64,000 bases of DNA. It comes from Bradyrhizobium sp. Tv2a-2. GTDB lineage: Bacteria > Pseudomonadota > Alphaproteobacteria > Rhizobiales > Xanthobacteraceae. Both the position numbers and the translations under genes were made by a program. The DNA lies in the NCBI RefSeq assembly GCF_000472425.1, contig NZ_AXAI01000007.1, forward strand, positions 323,464-387,463, given 5' to 3'. Under the pieces are notes generated by a model. It was not told where the DNA came from. It made no database searches and saw nothing but the letters and a program-made list of their open reading frames with translations. Positions 8,653 to 16,386 of the stretch are shown in pieces; within the stretch, counting starts at the first letter, position 1; each line of letters begins with the position of its first letter.

Positions 8653-9627
8653 TCAGACCTTGTACAACCCCTTGTCCCGCGCCTTCTGGATCGCGAGTGC
8701 GGCGATCAAATCGAGCATCGGCGTAGAGAGGCCCGCGGCTCGCGCGAAGGCGGCAGGTGCGCGGACCAGGACGTCGATCTCCATGGGGCGGCCAAGCTCG
8801 TAATCCTGCAGGATTGACGGCTTGTGATTGGGCGCCGGCGCGTTGCGGGTGACGCGCTTCACCTCGGGAATGTAGCGCTGGGCGATCTGGTTGGCTTCAT
8901 CGAGCAGGCGCGGGGTCACGTCCTGCAGCACAGTATCGTCGCGCACGCCGCGCGCCGTCTGCCCGGTAAGGAGGCACAGCATCGACATCGACATGTTGGT
9001 GAGCAGCTTTGACCAGATCGCCTCGCGGATCTGCGTAACGGGCGGAGATTCCAGCTTCGCGCTCTCCAGCATGGCGCGCAAACTGCCGATGCGCTCGCTG
9101 GCGCGGTCGTCGCATTCGCCGATCACCAGCCGGTTGCGGTCGGGCGTGAGGCCTTCCACCACGCCCGGCGCGACCACCTCGTTGGAAGAAAAGATCACCC
9201 CGCCGATGATCCGCTCCTTGCCGATCGCCGCGCGCAGCCGGCCGCCTGGATCAAGGAAGGACAGATCGGGCGGCCGCGGATGATCCGCAGGGAGGCCGAT
9301 GTCGTACCACCAGGGAATCCCGTTCTGTGCCAGCACGACCGGAGTTTCAGGCCCCAGCAGCGGCTGCAGGCCGTCGGCGAGGCTGCCGACACTGGTTGCC
9401 TTCAAGGTCGAGATGACGAGGTCCTGTCGTCCCAGCGTCTCCGGATTATTGGAAGCTTGCACGTCGGCGCGGGATTCGGTCCCGCCGATGCGCAGCACAA
9501 GACCATTTTCCTTCACGGCCTGAAGGTGCGCCCCGCGCATGACGCAGGCGACGTCATGTCCGGCCAGCGCCAGCTTCACTGCAACATGGCTGCCGACGGC
9601 ACCCGCGCCAAAAACGCATATCCGCAT
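8653..9627 (-). CDS. 2-dehydropantoate 2-reductase-like protein (ketopantoate reductase family)
   Basis: 324 residues. The N-terminal Rossmann NADPH site is MRICVFGAGAVGSHVAVKLA (GxGxxG at residues 7-12). The central catalytic lysine lies in REAIWSKLLTNMSMSMLCLLTG, as in ApbA/PanE proteins. The C-terminal helical domain carries HKPSILQDYELGRPMEID, the conserved substrate-site S/D...E motif. The family reduces ketopantoate in pantothenate synthesis, but rhizobia often have several paralogues and there is no pan gene beside this one, so the physiological substrate is open. Confidence 0.85.
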   Translation of the reverse strand: MRICVFGAGAVGSHVAVKLALAGHDVACVMRGAHLQAVKENGLVLRIGGTESRADVQASNNPETLGRQDLVISTLKATSVGSLADGLQPLLGPETPVVLAQNGIPWWYDIGLPADHPRPPDLSFLDPGGRLRAAIGKERIIGGVIFSSNEVVAPGVVEGLTPDRNRLVIGECDDRASERIGSLRAMLESAKLESPPVTQIREAIWSKLLTNMSMSMLCLLTGQTARGVRDDTVLQDVTPRLLDEANQIAQRYIPEVKRVTRNAPAPNHKPSILQDYELGRPMEIDVLVRAPAAFARAAGLSTPMLDLIAALAIQKARDKGLYKV

Positions 9628-9733
9628 CGGAATGTCCTGTTCCGGAGGTCCCTGGTCTTCTTACAGAGCTTGGGCGCTTTCGGCGAGGGCGCCCTTTACA
9701 TTGAGGTTTGCTTTGGCGAGATAGCTGTCACGG

Positions 9734-11134
9734 TTGCATGCCGCAATCGAACGGTCCGGGAACTCCAGCTTGTCCAGCAGAACCATCGAAGAGCCCGCCC
9801 GCCATGTGCCCCTTTACGGCGAATATGAAGTAGCCGTTCTCGGCGGTGGGCCTGCCGGCATTGCCGCAGCGGTCGCAGCGGCGCGCGCGGGCCGCCGCAC
9901 GCTCTTGATCGAACGCTACGGCTTTCTCGGCGGCATGGGCACCGCCGCCGGCGTCACCAATTTCTGCGGCTTGCATGGCAATGTTCATGGCAAGATGCAT
10001 CGCCTGGTGCAGGGCATTGCCTCGGAGCTGCTCGCGCGCATCGACCGCCTCGGTGGGCTGAACGCGCCGCATCTCGTGCTCGGCAAGATTTTTGCGCAGG
10101 CCTATGACACCGCCGCTTACAAGATCGCCGCCGATGATCTCCTTGCCGCGCACAAGGTGGATGTGCTCTTCCATGCGCTCGGCGCCGGCGTGGTGATGAA
10201 CGACGGGATGCGCATCAACGCGCTGATGGTCGAGACCAAGGGCGGCCGGCGGGCGGTGCGCGCTAATATCTTTATCGATTGCTCCGGTGACGGCGATCTC
10301 GCGGCCTGGGCTGGCGCGCCGTTCGAGCTTGGCGATGCGGCCGGCCACACGCTCTATCCCTCCATGATGTTCCGCATCAACGGCGTCGATCCCGACAAGG
10401 CGGGCGAAGCCTGGCGCACCATTCCGCAATTGATGGAAGAGGCGGAGCGGAAGGGCACGCATAAATTCCCGCGCAAGGGCGCGATCGTGCGGCCGCAGCG
10501 CCATGCACAGGAATGGCGGGTGAATTTCACCCAGCTCGCGCGGGCGGACGGTAGCGCCATCAACGGCGTCGAGCCCGAAGATCTCACCCGCGGCGAGATC
10601 GACGGCCGCCGCCAGGCAGTCGAGGCGTTCAACTTCCTGCGCACGGTGCCGGGCTTCGAGAATTCCTACATCATCGACCTGCCGCCGCAGCTCGGCATTC
10701 GCGAAACCCGCCGCGTAGTCGGCGGCTATCAGCTGACTGGCGAGGACGTTCTCGCCTGCGCCTCGTTCGAAGATTCCATCGGCGTCAACGGCTGGCCGAT
10801 CGAGGCCCATATTGCCGGCGACGTGATCTTCAGGTTCCCGCCGATTCCGGAATCGCGCGGCTACAATGAGCTGCCTTACCGCATGCTGGTGCCTGAAAAG
10901 ACCGAGAACCTCCTGGTCGCCGGGCGCTGTGCCTCCATGACCCAGGAGGGGCAGTCGGCCGCCCGTGTCTCCGGTGCCTGTTTTGTGATGGGCGAAGCTG
11001 CTGGTTTAGCCGCGGCCACCGCACTTTCGGGCAATACGCTGCCGCGCGAGATTGCTATAGACAAGCTGCAACAGGCGCTGAAAGAGCAGGGCGCCTTCAT
11101 CGGGCGCGACCAGGCCGTGCCTGTTGGCGTGTAA
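9734..11134 (+). CDS. FAD-dependent oxidoreductase (FAD_oxidored family)
   Basis: 466 residues from a TTG, the first possible start after an in-frame stop at 9722; there is no strong ribosome site, so the N-terminus is uncertain. The dinucleotide-binding motif is EVAVLGGGPAGIAAAVAAARAG followed by LIERYGFLGGMGTAAGV. The C-terminal FAD motif is NLLVAGRCASMTQEGQSAARVSGACFVMGEAAG. This is the architecture of the soluble flavoproteins annotated as 'FAD-dependent oxidoreductase', whose substrates are mostly unknown. It ends 23 bases before a periplasmic binding protein gene of an ABC importer, so it probably acts on the imported compound. Confidence 0.85.
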   Translation: MHAAIERSGNSSLSSRTIEEPARHVPLYGEYEVAVLGGGPAGIAAAVAAARAGRRTLLIERYGFLGGMGTAAGVTNFCGLHGNVHGKMHRLVQGIASELLARIDRLGGLNAPHLVLGKIFAQAYDTAAYKIAADDLLAAHKVDVLFHALGAGVVMNDGMRINALMVETKGGRRAVRANIFIDCSGDGDLAAWAGAPFELGDAAGHTLYPSMMFRINGVDPDKAGEAWRTIPQLMEEAERKGTHKFPRKGAIVRPQRHAQEWRVNFTQLARADGSAINGVEPEDLTRGEIDGRRQAVEAFNFLRTVPGFENSYIIDLPPQLGIRETRRVVGGYQLTGEDVLACASFEDSIGVNGWPIEAHIAGDVIFRFPPIPESRGYNELPYRMLVPEKTENLLVAGRCASMTQEGQSAARVSGACFVMGEAAGLAAATALSGNTLPREIAIDKLQQALKEQGAFIGRDQAVPVGV

Positions 11135-11157
11135 GGGATTTGGACGGAGGAAGCGGA

Positions 11158-12162
11158 ATGAGGGGAATTGCGCGGGCTGCGCTCGCCTGTGTCTTGATGG
11201 TTGCGAGCGGCGTCATCGCAAGGGCCGATGATGCGCTGAAAGCGCGGATCGGCGTGTTGCGCCTCTCTTCATCGGCGCCGGTCTTTATCGCGCAGGACAA
11301 GGGCTATTTCCGCGACGCCGGTCTGAATGTGGAATTGAAATTCTTCGACGCGGCCCAGCCGATCGCGGTCGCCACCACCGCGGGCGATGTCGATTTCGGC
11401 ATTACCGCCTTCACCGCCGGGCTCTATAACCTCGCCGGCAAGGGCACGCTGAAGGTGATTGGCGGCATGAGCCGCGAAAAGGCCGGCTATCCTCTGATCG
11501 GCTATTTCGCCAGCAACAATGCCTACGCGGCCGGGCTGAGGACGCCGAAGGACCTCGCGGGAAAGCGGATTGCGGTCACTCAGGTCGGCTCCAGCTTCCA
11601 TTATTCGCTGGGGCTGCTCGCCGACAAATACGGCTTCAAGCTGTCAGACGTGAAGATCGTGCCGCTGCAATCGCTGTCGAACGCGGCGGCTGCGCTGAAG
11701 GGCGAGACCGTCGATGCGGCGCTATTGCCGGTCTCGACCGCGCGCAAGCTGATGGATGACGGCGGCGCAAAGCTTCTCGGCTGGGTCGGCGATGAGACAC
11801 CGTGGCAATTGGGTGCGGTATTCGCCTCGCCGAAGACCCTGACCAACACGGCGATGGTGACCAGGCTGCTCGCAGCCCTCGATCGCGCCGACCGCGAATA
11901 TCATGATGTGATCTTGGCGGCGATGAAGGACGGCACGGTGCCGATCAACGAGCAGACAAAGCCGCTGCTCGAGATCATCGCCAAATATACCAACCTGCCG
12001 CTGGAGCAGGTGGTCGGCAACTGCGCCTATATCGATCCCGACGGCAAGCTCGATGTGAAGAACGTCGACAACCAGATCAAATGGCTGCAGGCGCAGGGCT
12101 TTGTTGACAAGGGATTCGATGCGGAGGCGATTGTCGCAAAGGATTTCGTGAAGGCGGATTGA
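11158..12162 (+). CDS. ABC transporter substrate-binding protein (NMT1/SsuA-like)
   Basis: 334 residues from an ATG preceded by GGAGG; the signal peptide (MRGIARAALACVLMVASGVIARA) supports this start. The mature protein opens with a strand-helix pattern typical of the NMT1/ThiY/SsuA class: RIGVLRLSSSAPVFIAQDKGYFRDAGLNVELKFF, then GDVDFGITAFTAGLYNLA. Such proteins bind sulfonates, thiamine precursors, nitrate, taurine or aromatic acids. It is the first gene of a complete SBP-ATPase-permease importer whose genes overlap. The FAD oxidoreductase upstream is likely in the same transcript. Confidence 0.9.
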   Translation: MRGIARAALACVLMVASGVIARADDALKARIGVLRLSSSAPVFIAQDKGYFRDAGLNVELKFFDAAQPIAVATTAGDVDFGITAFTAGLYNLAGKGTLKVIGGMSREKAGYPLIGYFASNNAYAAGLRTPKDLAGKRIAVTQVGSSFHYSLGLLADKYGFKLSDVKIVPLQSLSNAAAALKGETVDAALLPVSTARKLMDDGGAKLLGWVGDETPWQLGAVFASPKTLTNTAMVTRLLAALDRADREYHDVILAAMKDGTVPINEQTKPLLEIIAKYTNLPLEQVVGNCAYIDPDGKLDVKNVDNQIKWLQAQGFVDKGFDAEAIVAKDFVKAD

Positions 12163-12935
12163 TGGACCTGATCGCCGACCATATCTCGCATTGCTTCGGC
12201 GCGCTTGAGGTGCTGGACGATGTCTCGTTCACCGTGCGCGCCGGCGAGGTCGTTGCGATCGTGGGGCCTTCCGGCTGCGGCAAGAGCACGCTGCTCTCGA
12301 TCCTCGGCGGCCTGTTGCAGTCCTCCGCCGGTCAGGCCGAGTTGCGCGGCGCGCCACCGGCGGGCAGCCTTAATCCGCTGACTTTCGTATTCCAGGATTT
12401 CGCGCTGCTGCCGTGGAGTACGGTGGAGGCGAATGTCGAATTTCCGTTGCTGCATACGCCGCTCTCCGCTGCCGAGTGTCGCGCGCAGGTCGACGACGCG
12501 CTGCGCCGCACGGGGCTTACCGATTTTCGCGCGACTTACCCCAAACAATTGTCGGGCGGCATGCGCCAGCGCGTCGGCATTGCCCGGGCGCTGGCGGTTC
12601 GTCCTGCGATCCTGTTGATGGACGAGCCGCTGTCGGCGCTGGACTCACAGACCCGCGAGCTCTTGATGGAGGATTTCATTCGCCTGCTCGCGGACGGCGC
12701 GATGGGCGCGGTCTATGTCACGCATAATCTCGAAGAAGCCGTGCGGCTCGCCGATCGCATCGTCGTGCTGTCGCGCCGTCCGGGCAGGGTGCGCGAGGTC
12801 GTCACCATGCCGATGACGCGAAGTGAGCGCGGCAGCGCCGAGTGGCGCGGCAAATTGCTCGCAGTGCAGAACGATTTGTGGTCGCTGATCCGTAACGAGG
12901 CGATCGACGCCGAGCGCGAGGTCCAGGATGCTTGA
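12162..12935 (+). CDS. ABC transporter ATP-binding protein (NitT/TauT class)
   Basis: 257 residues; the ATG shares a base with the TGA of the binding-protein gene, indicating coupled translation. Walker A is GPSGCGKSTL, the Q-loop lies in FVFQDFALLPWSTV, the signature is LSGGMRQRVGIARAL, Walker B is ILLMDEPLSALD, and the switch histidine is in VTHNLEEAVRLADR. It energises import by the neighbouring permease. The LLPWSTVEANV stretch is characteristic of nitrate/sulfonate/taurine-type ATPases. Confidence 0.95.
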   Translation: MDLIADHISHCFGALEVLDDVSFTVRAGEVVAIVGPSGCGKSTLLSILGGLLQSSAGQAELRGAPPAGSLNPLTFVFQDFALLPWSTVEANVEFPLLHTPLSAAECRAQVDDALRRTGLTDFRATYPKQLSGGMRQRVGIARALAVRPAILLMDEPLSALDSQTRELLMEDFIRLLADGAMGAVYVTHNLEEAVRLADRIVVLSRRPGRVREVVTMPMTRSERGSAEWRGKLLAVQNDLWSLIRNEAIDAEREVQDA

Positions 12936-13755
12936 CCGCGCGCCGCAGCGGGCCAAGGACGATGTTTCCGCCGAGACGCGGCCGGTCGCGTTCCGCGGCG
13001 CCGGCTTCGTGCCGGGCGCAAGCCGCTTTGGCGGCTGGATCGCGCTCGCCGTCGTCATCGCGCTGTGGCAGCTCGCAGGGACTGCGCGACTGGTCAATCC
13101 GCTGTTTCTGCCGACGCCGCTTGCGATCTGCCGCGCCATCTACCAGCTCGCGATGTCAGGCGCGCTCTGGCAGCATCTCGGCTATTCGCTGATGCGCATC
13201 GGCATCGGCTGGCTGCTCGGCACCGCTTTTGGCATCGCCGTCGGCTTTGCCATCGGCCTGTCGACTCTGGCGCGCAGCGTCGGCATCACCTTCATCTCGG
13301 CGTTGTTCCCGATTCCGAAGATCGCGCTGTTGCCGCTCCTGATTCTCTGGCTCGGGATCGGCGAGGAACCGAAGATTGCAACCATTGCGCTCGGGGTGTT
13401 CTTCTCCACTGCCATCTCGGTCTATAGCGGCGTCGACGCTGTGCCGCGCAATTTGATCCGCATGGCGCAGAGCTTCAACGTACCGTTTGCGGCCATTGTC
13501 CGCCGCGTGATCTGGCCGGGCGCGCTGCCCTCGATCCTCGCCGGCTTCCGCATCACGGCGTCGGTGGCGCTGCTGCTGGTGGTGAGCGCGGAAATGATCG
13601 GCGCCGAATACGGCATCGGCGCCTTCGTGCTGCAGGCGGGCAATCTGATGCAGACCGATCAGCTGCTCGCCGGTGTGGTCATCCTGTCGCTGTTTGGCCT
13701 CGCGATCGGGAAACTGATCGGGCTGCTGGAAACGCGGCTGTTGCACTGGCGGTAG
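12928..13755 (+). CDS. ABC transporter permease (BPD_transp_1, NitT/TauT class)
   Basis: 275 residues, overlapping the ATPase gene by 8 bases. After a hydrophilic N-terminus of about 30 residues there are six membrane helices. The EAA loop that docks the ATPase is visible as DAVPRNLIRMAQSFNVPFAAIVRRVIWPGALPSILAGFRI. FLPTPLAICRAIYQLAMSGALWQHLGYSLMRIGIGWLLG is the standard N-terminal segment of SsuC/TauC permeases. It completes the importer. A short partial copy of palindromic repeat family B follows its stop by five bases. Confidence 0.94.
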   Translation: MLDRAPQRAKDDVSAETRPVAFRGAGFVPGASRFGGWIALAVVIALWQLAGTARLVNPLFLPTPLAICRAIYQLAMSGALWQHLGYSLMRIGIGWLLGTAFGIAVGFAIGLSTLARSVGITFISALFPIPKIALLPLLILWLGIGEEPKIATIALGVFFSTAISVYSGVDAVPRNLIRMAQSFNVPFAAIVRRVIWPGALPSILAGFRITASVALLLVVSAEMIGAEYGIGAFVLQAGNLMQTDQLLAGVVILSLFGLAIGKLIGLLETRLLHWR

Positions 13756-13759
13756 TCGT

Positions 13760-13823
13760 TAGAGCGTTTTCGAGCGAAGTGGACACCGGTTCGCGTGAAG
13801 AAAACGCGTCAAAACAAGAATCT
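13760..13823 (+). repeat. Palindromic repeat family B, copy 1 (partial)
   Basis: About 64 bases pairing GAGCGTTTTCGAGCGAAG... with ...GAAGAAAACGCGTC around CACCGGTTCGCGTG. It matches, in the opposite orientation, the right half of the element at 46122-46226, and also the element at 24713. The second hairpin seen in those copies is missing here. Confidence 0.75.
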
Positions 13824-13842
13824 GGCGCAACCGCCGCCACAG

Positions 13843-13930
13843 CGTCATGCCCAGGGCCTGTTCCGGGCATCCACGTCTCTCCTCAGGCGCAGCTTTTCGT
13901 GGATGGCCGGGTCAAGCCCGGCCATGACGG
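13843..13930. repeat. Intergenic inverted repeat (GTCATGCCC ... GGCCATGAC type)
   Basis: The ends CGTCATGCCC and GGCCATGACG are mutual inverses, with internal arms GGCCGGGTCAAGCCCGGCC and CGGGCAT. It lies between the convergent permease and gentisate dioxygenase genes and probably forms a long mRNA hairpin. Elements of this style recur at 45491, 48925, 52713 and 55640. Confidence 0.6.
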
Positions 13931-13949
13931 AGAAGGGGCTTCGCACGCC

Positions 13950-14990
13950 CTACGCGTTCCCGCGATCTTCCCTGAACAGGTCGAGCTTCTGCTGCACCGG
14001 GCGGTCGGAGAAGCTGAACAGCACGGCGTCCTCATCGGCCTCGTGCGTCACCCAGTGCCAGCTCGGCACCACGAACAGATCGCGCGGCCCCCATTCAAAG
14101 GTCTGGTCGCCGATCCGGGTGCGGCCCCTGCCTTCGACCGCGGTAAACACGGTGGCATCTGTCGAGCGATAGCGCGCGGTCTTGAACCCTTTCGGCAGCA
14201 GCTGGATGAAGGTGCCGATGGTCGGCATGGCGAAATCGCCGGTCTCGGGGTTGGAGAATTTCAGCTTCAGCCCGTGGCAGGTGTCCCATTCCTCGCGTTG
14301 CCGCGCCTGCTCCAGCGCCTCGCGGGTATGGCTGTAGGGATAATTGAAGATCGGCGACGTCCCTGAGCTGCGCTTGTCGTCGACCGGCAACAAATTGCGG
14401 CCGTAGCGTGCAAAGCTGTCGCCGACGGGCTTTGTGATTGTCTGCTGGTCCTCCTTCGCGCCTTCGGCAAAGGAGGCGTCGAAGAACTGCACCACGGGAA
14501 TGTCGAGCCCGTCGAGCCAGAACATCGGTTCGCTGGTTTCGTTGCCGTGGTCGTGCCAGGCCATCGATGGCGTGATGACGAAATCGCCTGATGCCATCAT
14601 CGTCTTCTCACCGGCGACGGTGGTGAACGCGCCCTTGCCCTCCAGGATGAAGCGCAGCGCCGACTGGCTGTGCCGATGCGCGGGCGCGATGTCGCCGGGC
14701 AGCACCAGCTGGATGCCGGCGTAAAGCGAGGTCGTCACCTTGGACTGCCCGCGCAGGCCCGGATTTTCCAGGATCAACACCCGCCGCTCGGCTTCCTTGG
14801 CGGTGATCAGCTTGCCCGCTTCCATCATGTAGGCGCGGATGGCATCGTAGTTCCACAGATGCGGCCGGCAGGCGCTCCTCGGCTCCGGCGTGATCAGGTC
14901 ACCCATGACATTCCACAGCGCTGATAGGTTTTCGCCGTCGATCTTGCTGTAGAACGCCTCGCGTTCCGGCGTCTTGGCCACGGCTTCCAT
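13950..14990 (-). CDS. gtdA: Gentisate 1,2-dioxygenase
   Basis: 346 residues, the family length. It cleaves gentisate with O2 to maleylpyruvate using Fe(II). Of the two cupin domains the N-terminal holds the metal ligands: APAHRHSQSALRFILEGKG (H105, H107) and MAWHDHGNE (H146). The C-terminal cupin is recognised by PTIGTFIQLLPKGF and DLFVVPSWHWVTHEA. It is divergent from the isomerase gene, and the 20-base palindrome at 15021-15040 lies 31 bases upstream of its start. Control by the MarR protein encoded two genes away is inferred. Confidence 0.94.
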   Translation of the reverse strand: MEAVAKTPEREAFYSKIDGENLSALWNVMGDLITPEPRSACRPHLWNYDAIRAYMMEAGKLITAKEAERRVLILENPGLRGQSKVTTSLYAGIQLVLPGDIAPAHRHSQSALRFILEGKGAFTTVAGEKTMMASGDFVITPSMAWHDHGNETSEPMFWLDGLDIPVVQFFDASFAEGAKEDQQTITKPVGDSFARYGRNLLPVDDKRSSGTSPIFNYPYSHTREALEQARQREEWDTCHGLKLKFSNPETGDFAMPTIGTFIQLLPKGFKTARYRSTDATVFTAVEGRGRTRIGDQTFEWGPRDLFVVPSWHWVTHEADEDAVLFSFSDRPVQQKLDLFREDRGNA

Positions 14991-15020
14991 GGGGAGCCTC
15001 CGGATCTTGTTGCTGGATTA

Positions 15021-15040
15021 ATTGACAGCATACTGACAAT
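15021..15040. promoter_or_regulatory. Candidate MarR operator, copy 1 (gtdA / isomerase divergent promoter)
   Basis: ATTGACAGCATACTGACAAT is an interrupted palindrome of the form ATTGnCAGnATnCTGnCAAT. A closely matching sequence occurs in only one other place I found in the window, at 19164-19183 in front of the hydroxylase-ligase operon. Its left end, TTGACA, could be a -35 element, so a bound repressor would mask the divergent promoter. Confidence 0.65.
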
Positions 15041-15091
15041 ATAGGTAGCGTCAATCGGCAACCATAATCGCCGTGAGTGGGGGAGGCCTTG

Positions 15092-15724
15092 ATGAAGCTG
15101 CATGGCTATTTCCGCAGCAGTGCATCTTATCGCGTTCGAATAGCCCTGAACCTGAAGGGCCTGCGCGCCGAGCATCTGCCGCATCATCTCCGCAAGGGCG
15201 AACAGTGTGCGCCCGCCTATCTCGCGCTGAACCCGCAAGGCTTTGTGCCGACGCTCGAGAGCGACGCCGGCGACATCCTGACCCAGTCGCTTGCGATCAT
15301 CGAATGGCTGGAGGAAACGCACCCCACGCCGCCGCTGTTGCCGAAGGATCCGCTGCGCCGTGCAAAAGTGCGGGCGTTCTCGATGGCGCTCGCCTGCGAC
15401 ACCCATCCGGTGCAGAACCTGAAGGTGCTGGCGCGGCTGCGGCAGCTCGGCCTGCCCGAGGAGGCGGTGACGGAGTGGGCAGCCTGGGCCAACCGCGAAG
15501 GGCTCACGGCGAGCGAGAAGCTGGTCGCGGGCGAAGCGGGGCCGTTCTGCTTCGGCGCGGCGCCGACCATGGCCGATCTCTGCCTGGTGCCGCAGCTCGC
15601 GAACGCGCGCCGCTTCGGCGTGGATGTCTCGGCCTTTCCGCGGCTGTTGCAGGCCGAAGCTGCCGCAAAGGCACTGCCGGCCTTCGCGGATGCCGCACCG
15701 GAGCGCCAGATCGATGCCGAATAG
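15092..15724 (+). CDS. Maleylpyruvate/maleylacetoacetate isomerase (zeta-class GST)
   Basis: 210 residues from the ATG with GGGGGAGG upstream; a GTG five codons earlier lies within that ribosome site. The N-terminal thioredoxin domain carries the zeta-class glutathione motif GYFRSSASYRVRIALNLKGL (SSxSxRVR, residues 5-18). NPQGFVPTLE follows with the cis-Pro, and then TQSLAIIEWLEE. It isomerises maleylpyruvate (or maleylacetoacetate) to the fumaryl form with glutathione. Divergent linkage to gentisate dioxygenase makes maleylpyruvate the likely substrate. No fumarylpyruvate hydrolase gene is in the window. Confidence 0.92.
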   Translation: MKLHGYFRSSASYRVRIALNLKGLRAEHLPHHLRKGEQCAPAYLALNPQGFVPTLESDAGDILTQSLAIIEWLEETHPTPPLLPKDPLRRAKVRAFSMALACDTHPVQNLKVLARLRQLGLPEEAVTEWAAWANREGLTASEKLVAGEAGPFCFGAAPTMADLCLVPQLANARRFGVDVSAFPRLLQAEAAAKALPAFADAAPERQIDAE

Positions 15725-16220
15725 GGAAGCGCCGCTGACGATGGATGCGGTCTACACCAAGCCGGGCTATCTGTTCCGGCGCATGCAGCAGATCGCGGTC
15801 GCGATCTTTGTCGAGGAGTGCAAGGATATCGACATCACGCCGGTGCAGTATGCGGCGCTGGTCGCGATCCAGACCCATCCCGGCATCGACGCGACGCGGC
15901 TCTCCGCCGTGATCGCCTTCGACCGTTCCACGCTCGGCAGCGTGATCGAGCGTCTGGAGACGAAAGGCCAGATCGAGCGCAAGGCGGCAAACGACGACAA
16001 GCGCGTCAAGCTGCTTTATCTGACGCGCGCGGGCTCAAAACTGCTGCGCGACATTCTGCCCGCGGTCGACCGCGCCCAGGCGCGTATGCTGGAGCCGCTC
16101 AAGGCCGGCGACCGCAAGCTGCTGATGGCGCTGCTCGCCCAACTCGTCGACCGCAACAACGAAGCCTCCCGCGTTCCGCTGCGCGCGGAGGAGGCGCTGG
16201 AGCATCTGGGGCGGGGGTGA
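15714..16220 (+). CDS. MarR-family transcriptional regulator
   Basis: 168 residues from the ATG at 15714, which overlaps the isomerase stop; an ATG at 15741 is an alternative. The winged helix is clear: ITPVQYAALVAIQTHPGIDATRLSAVIAFDRSTLGSVIERLETKGQIERKAANDDKRVKLLYLTRAG contains the recognition helix and the D-x-R wing motif of MarR proteins. MarR repressors typically release DNA when they bind phenolic or acyl-CoA ligands, which fits an aromatic acid cluster. It probably binds the two palindromes at 15021 and 19164 and so represses its own operon. Confidence 0.93.
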   Translation: MPNREAPLTMDAVYTKPGYLFRRMQQIAVAIFVEECKDIDITPVQYAALVAIQTHPGIDATRLSAVIAFDRSTLGSVIERLETKGQIERKAANDDKRVKLLYLTRAGSKLLRDILPAVDRAQARMLEPLKAGDRKLLMALLAQLVDRNNEASRVPLRAEEALEHLGRG

Positions 16221-16263
16221 AGGCAACGAGAGGGCCAACCGCTCATTGTCGTCCCAGCCCCCC

Positions 16264-16279
16264 GTGCGCAATTGCGCAC
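16264..16279. repeat. 16-base palindrome GTGCGCAATTGCGCAC
   Basis: A perfect palindrome in the spacer after the MarR gene, directly before repeat A2. The same 16 bases occur at 48981-48996 inside another intergenic repeat, so it belongs to the mobile-like repeat population and is unlikely to be an operator for MarR. Confidence 0.6.
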
Positions 16280-16348
16280 TAAAGCGCGTCTTTGATTGAG
16301 CATGATCTTTTCGGAAAACCGCTACACACTTTTCCGGATCATGCTTTA
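16280..16348 (+). repeat. Palindromic repeat family A, copy 2 (first hairpin deleted)
   Basis: This retains the second hairpin AGCATGATC...GATCATGCT in full, but the first hairpin is reduced to AAAGCGCG. It lies between the convergent MarR and acyl-CoA ligase genes. Confidence 0.85.
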
Positions 16349-16386
16349 GGCCGGGACGACACCGAGGATGCATCGCTGTCCTGCCG

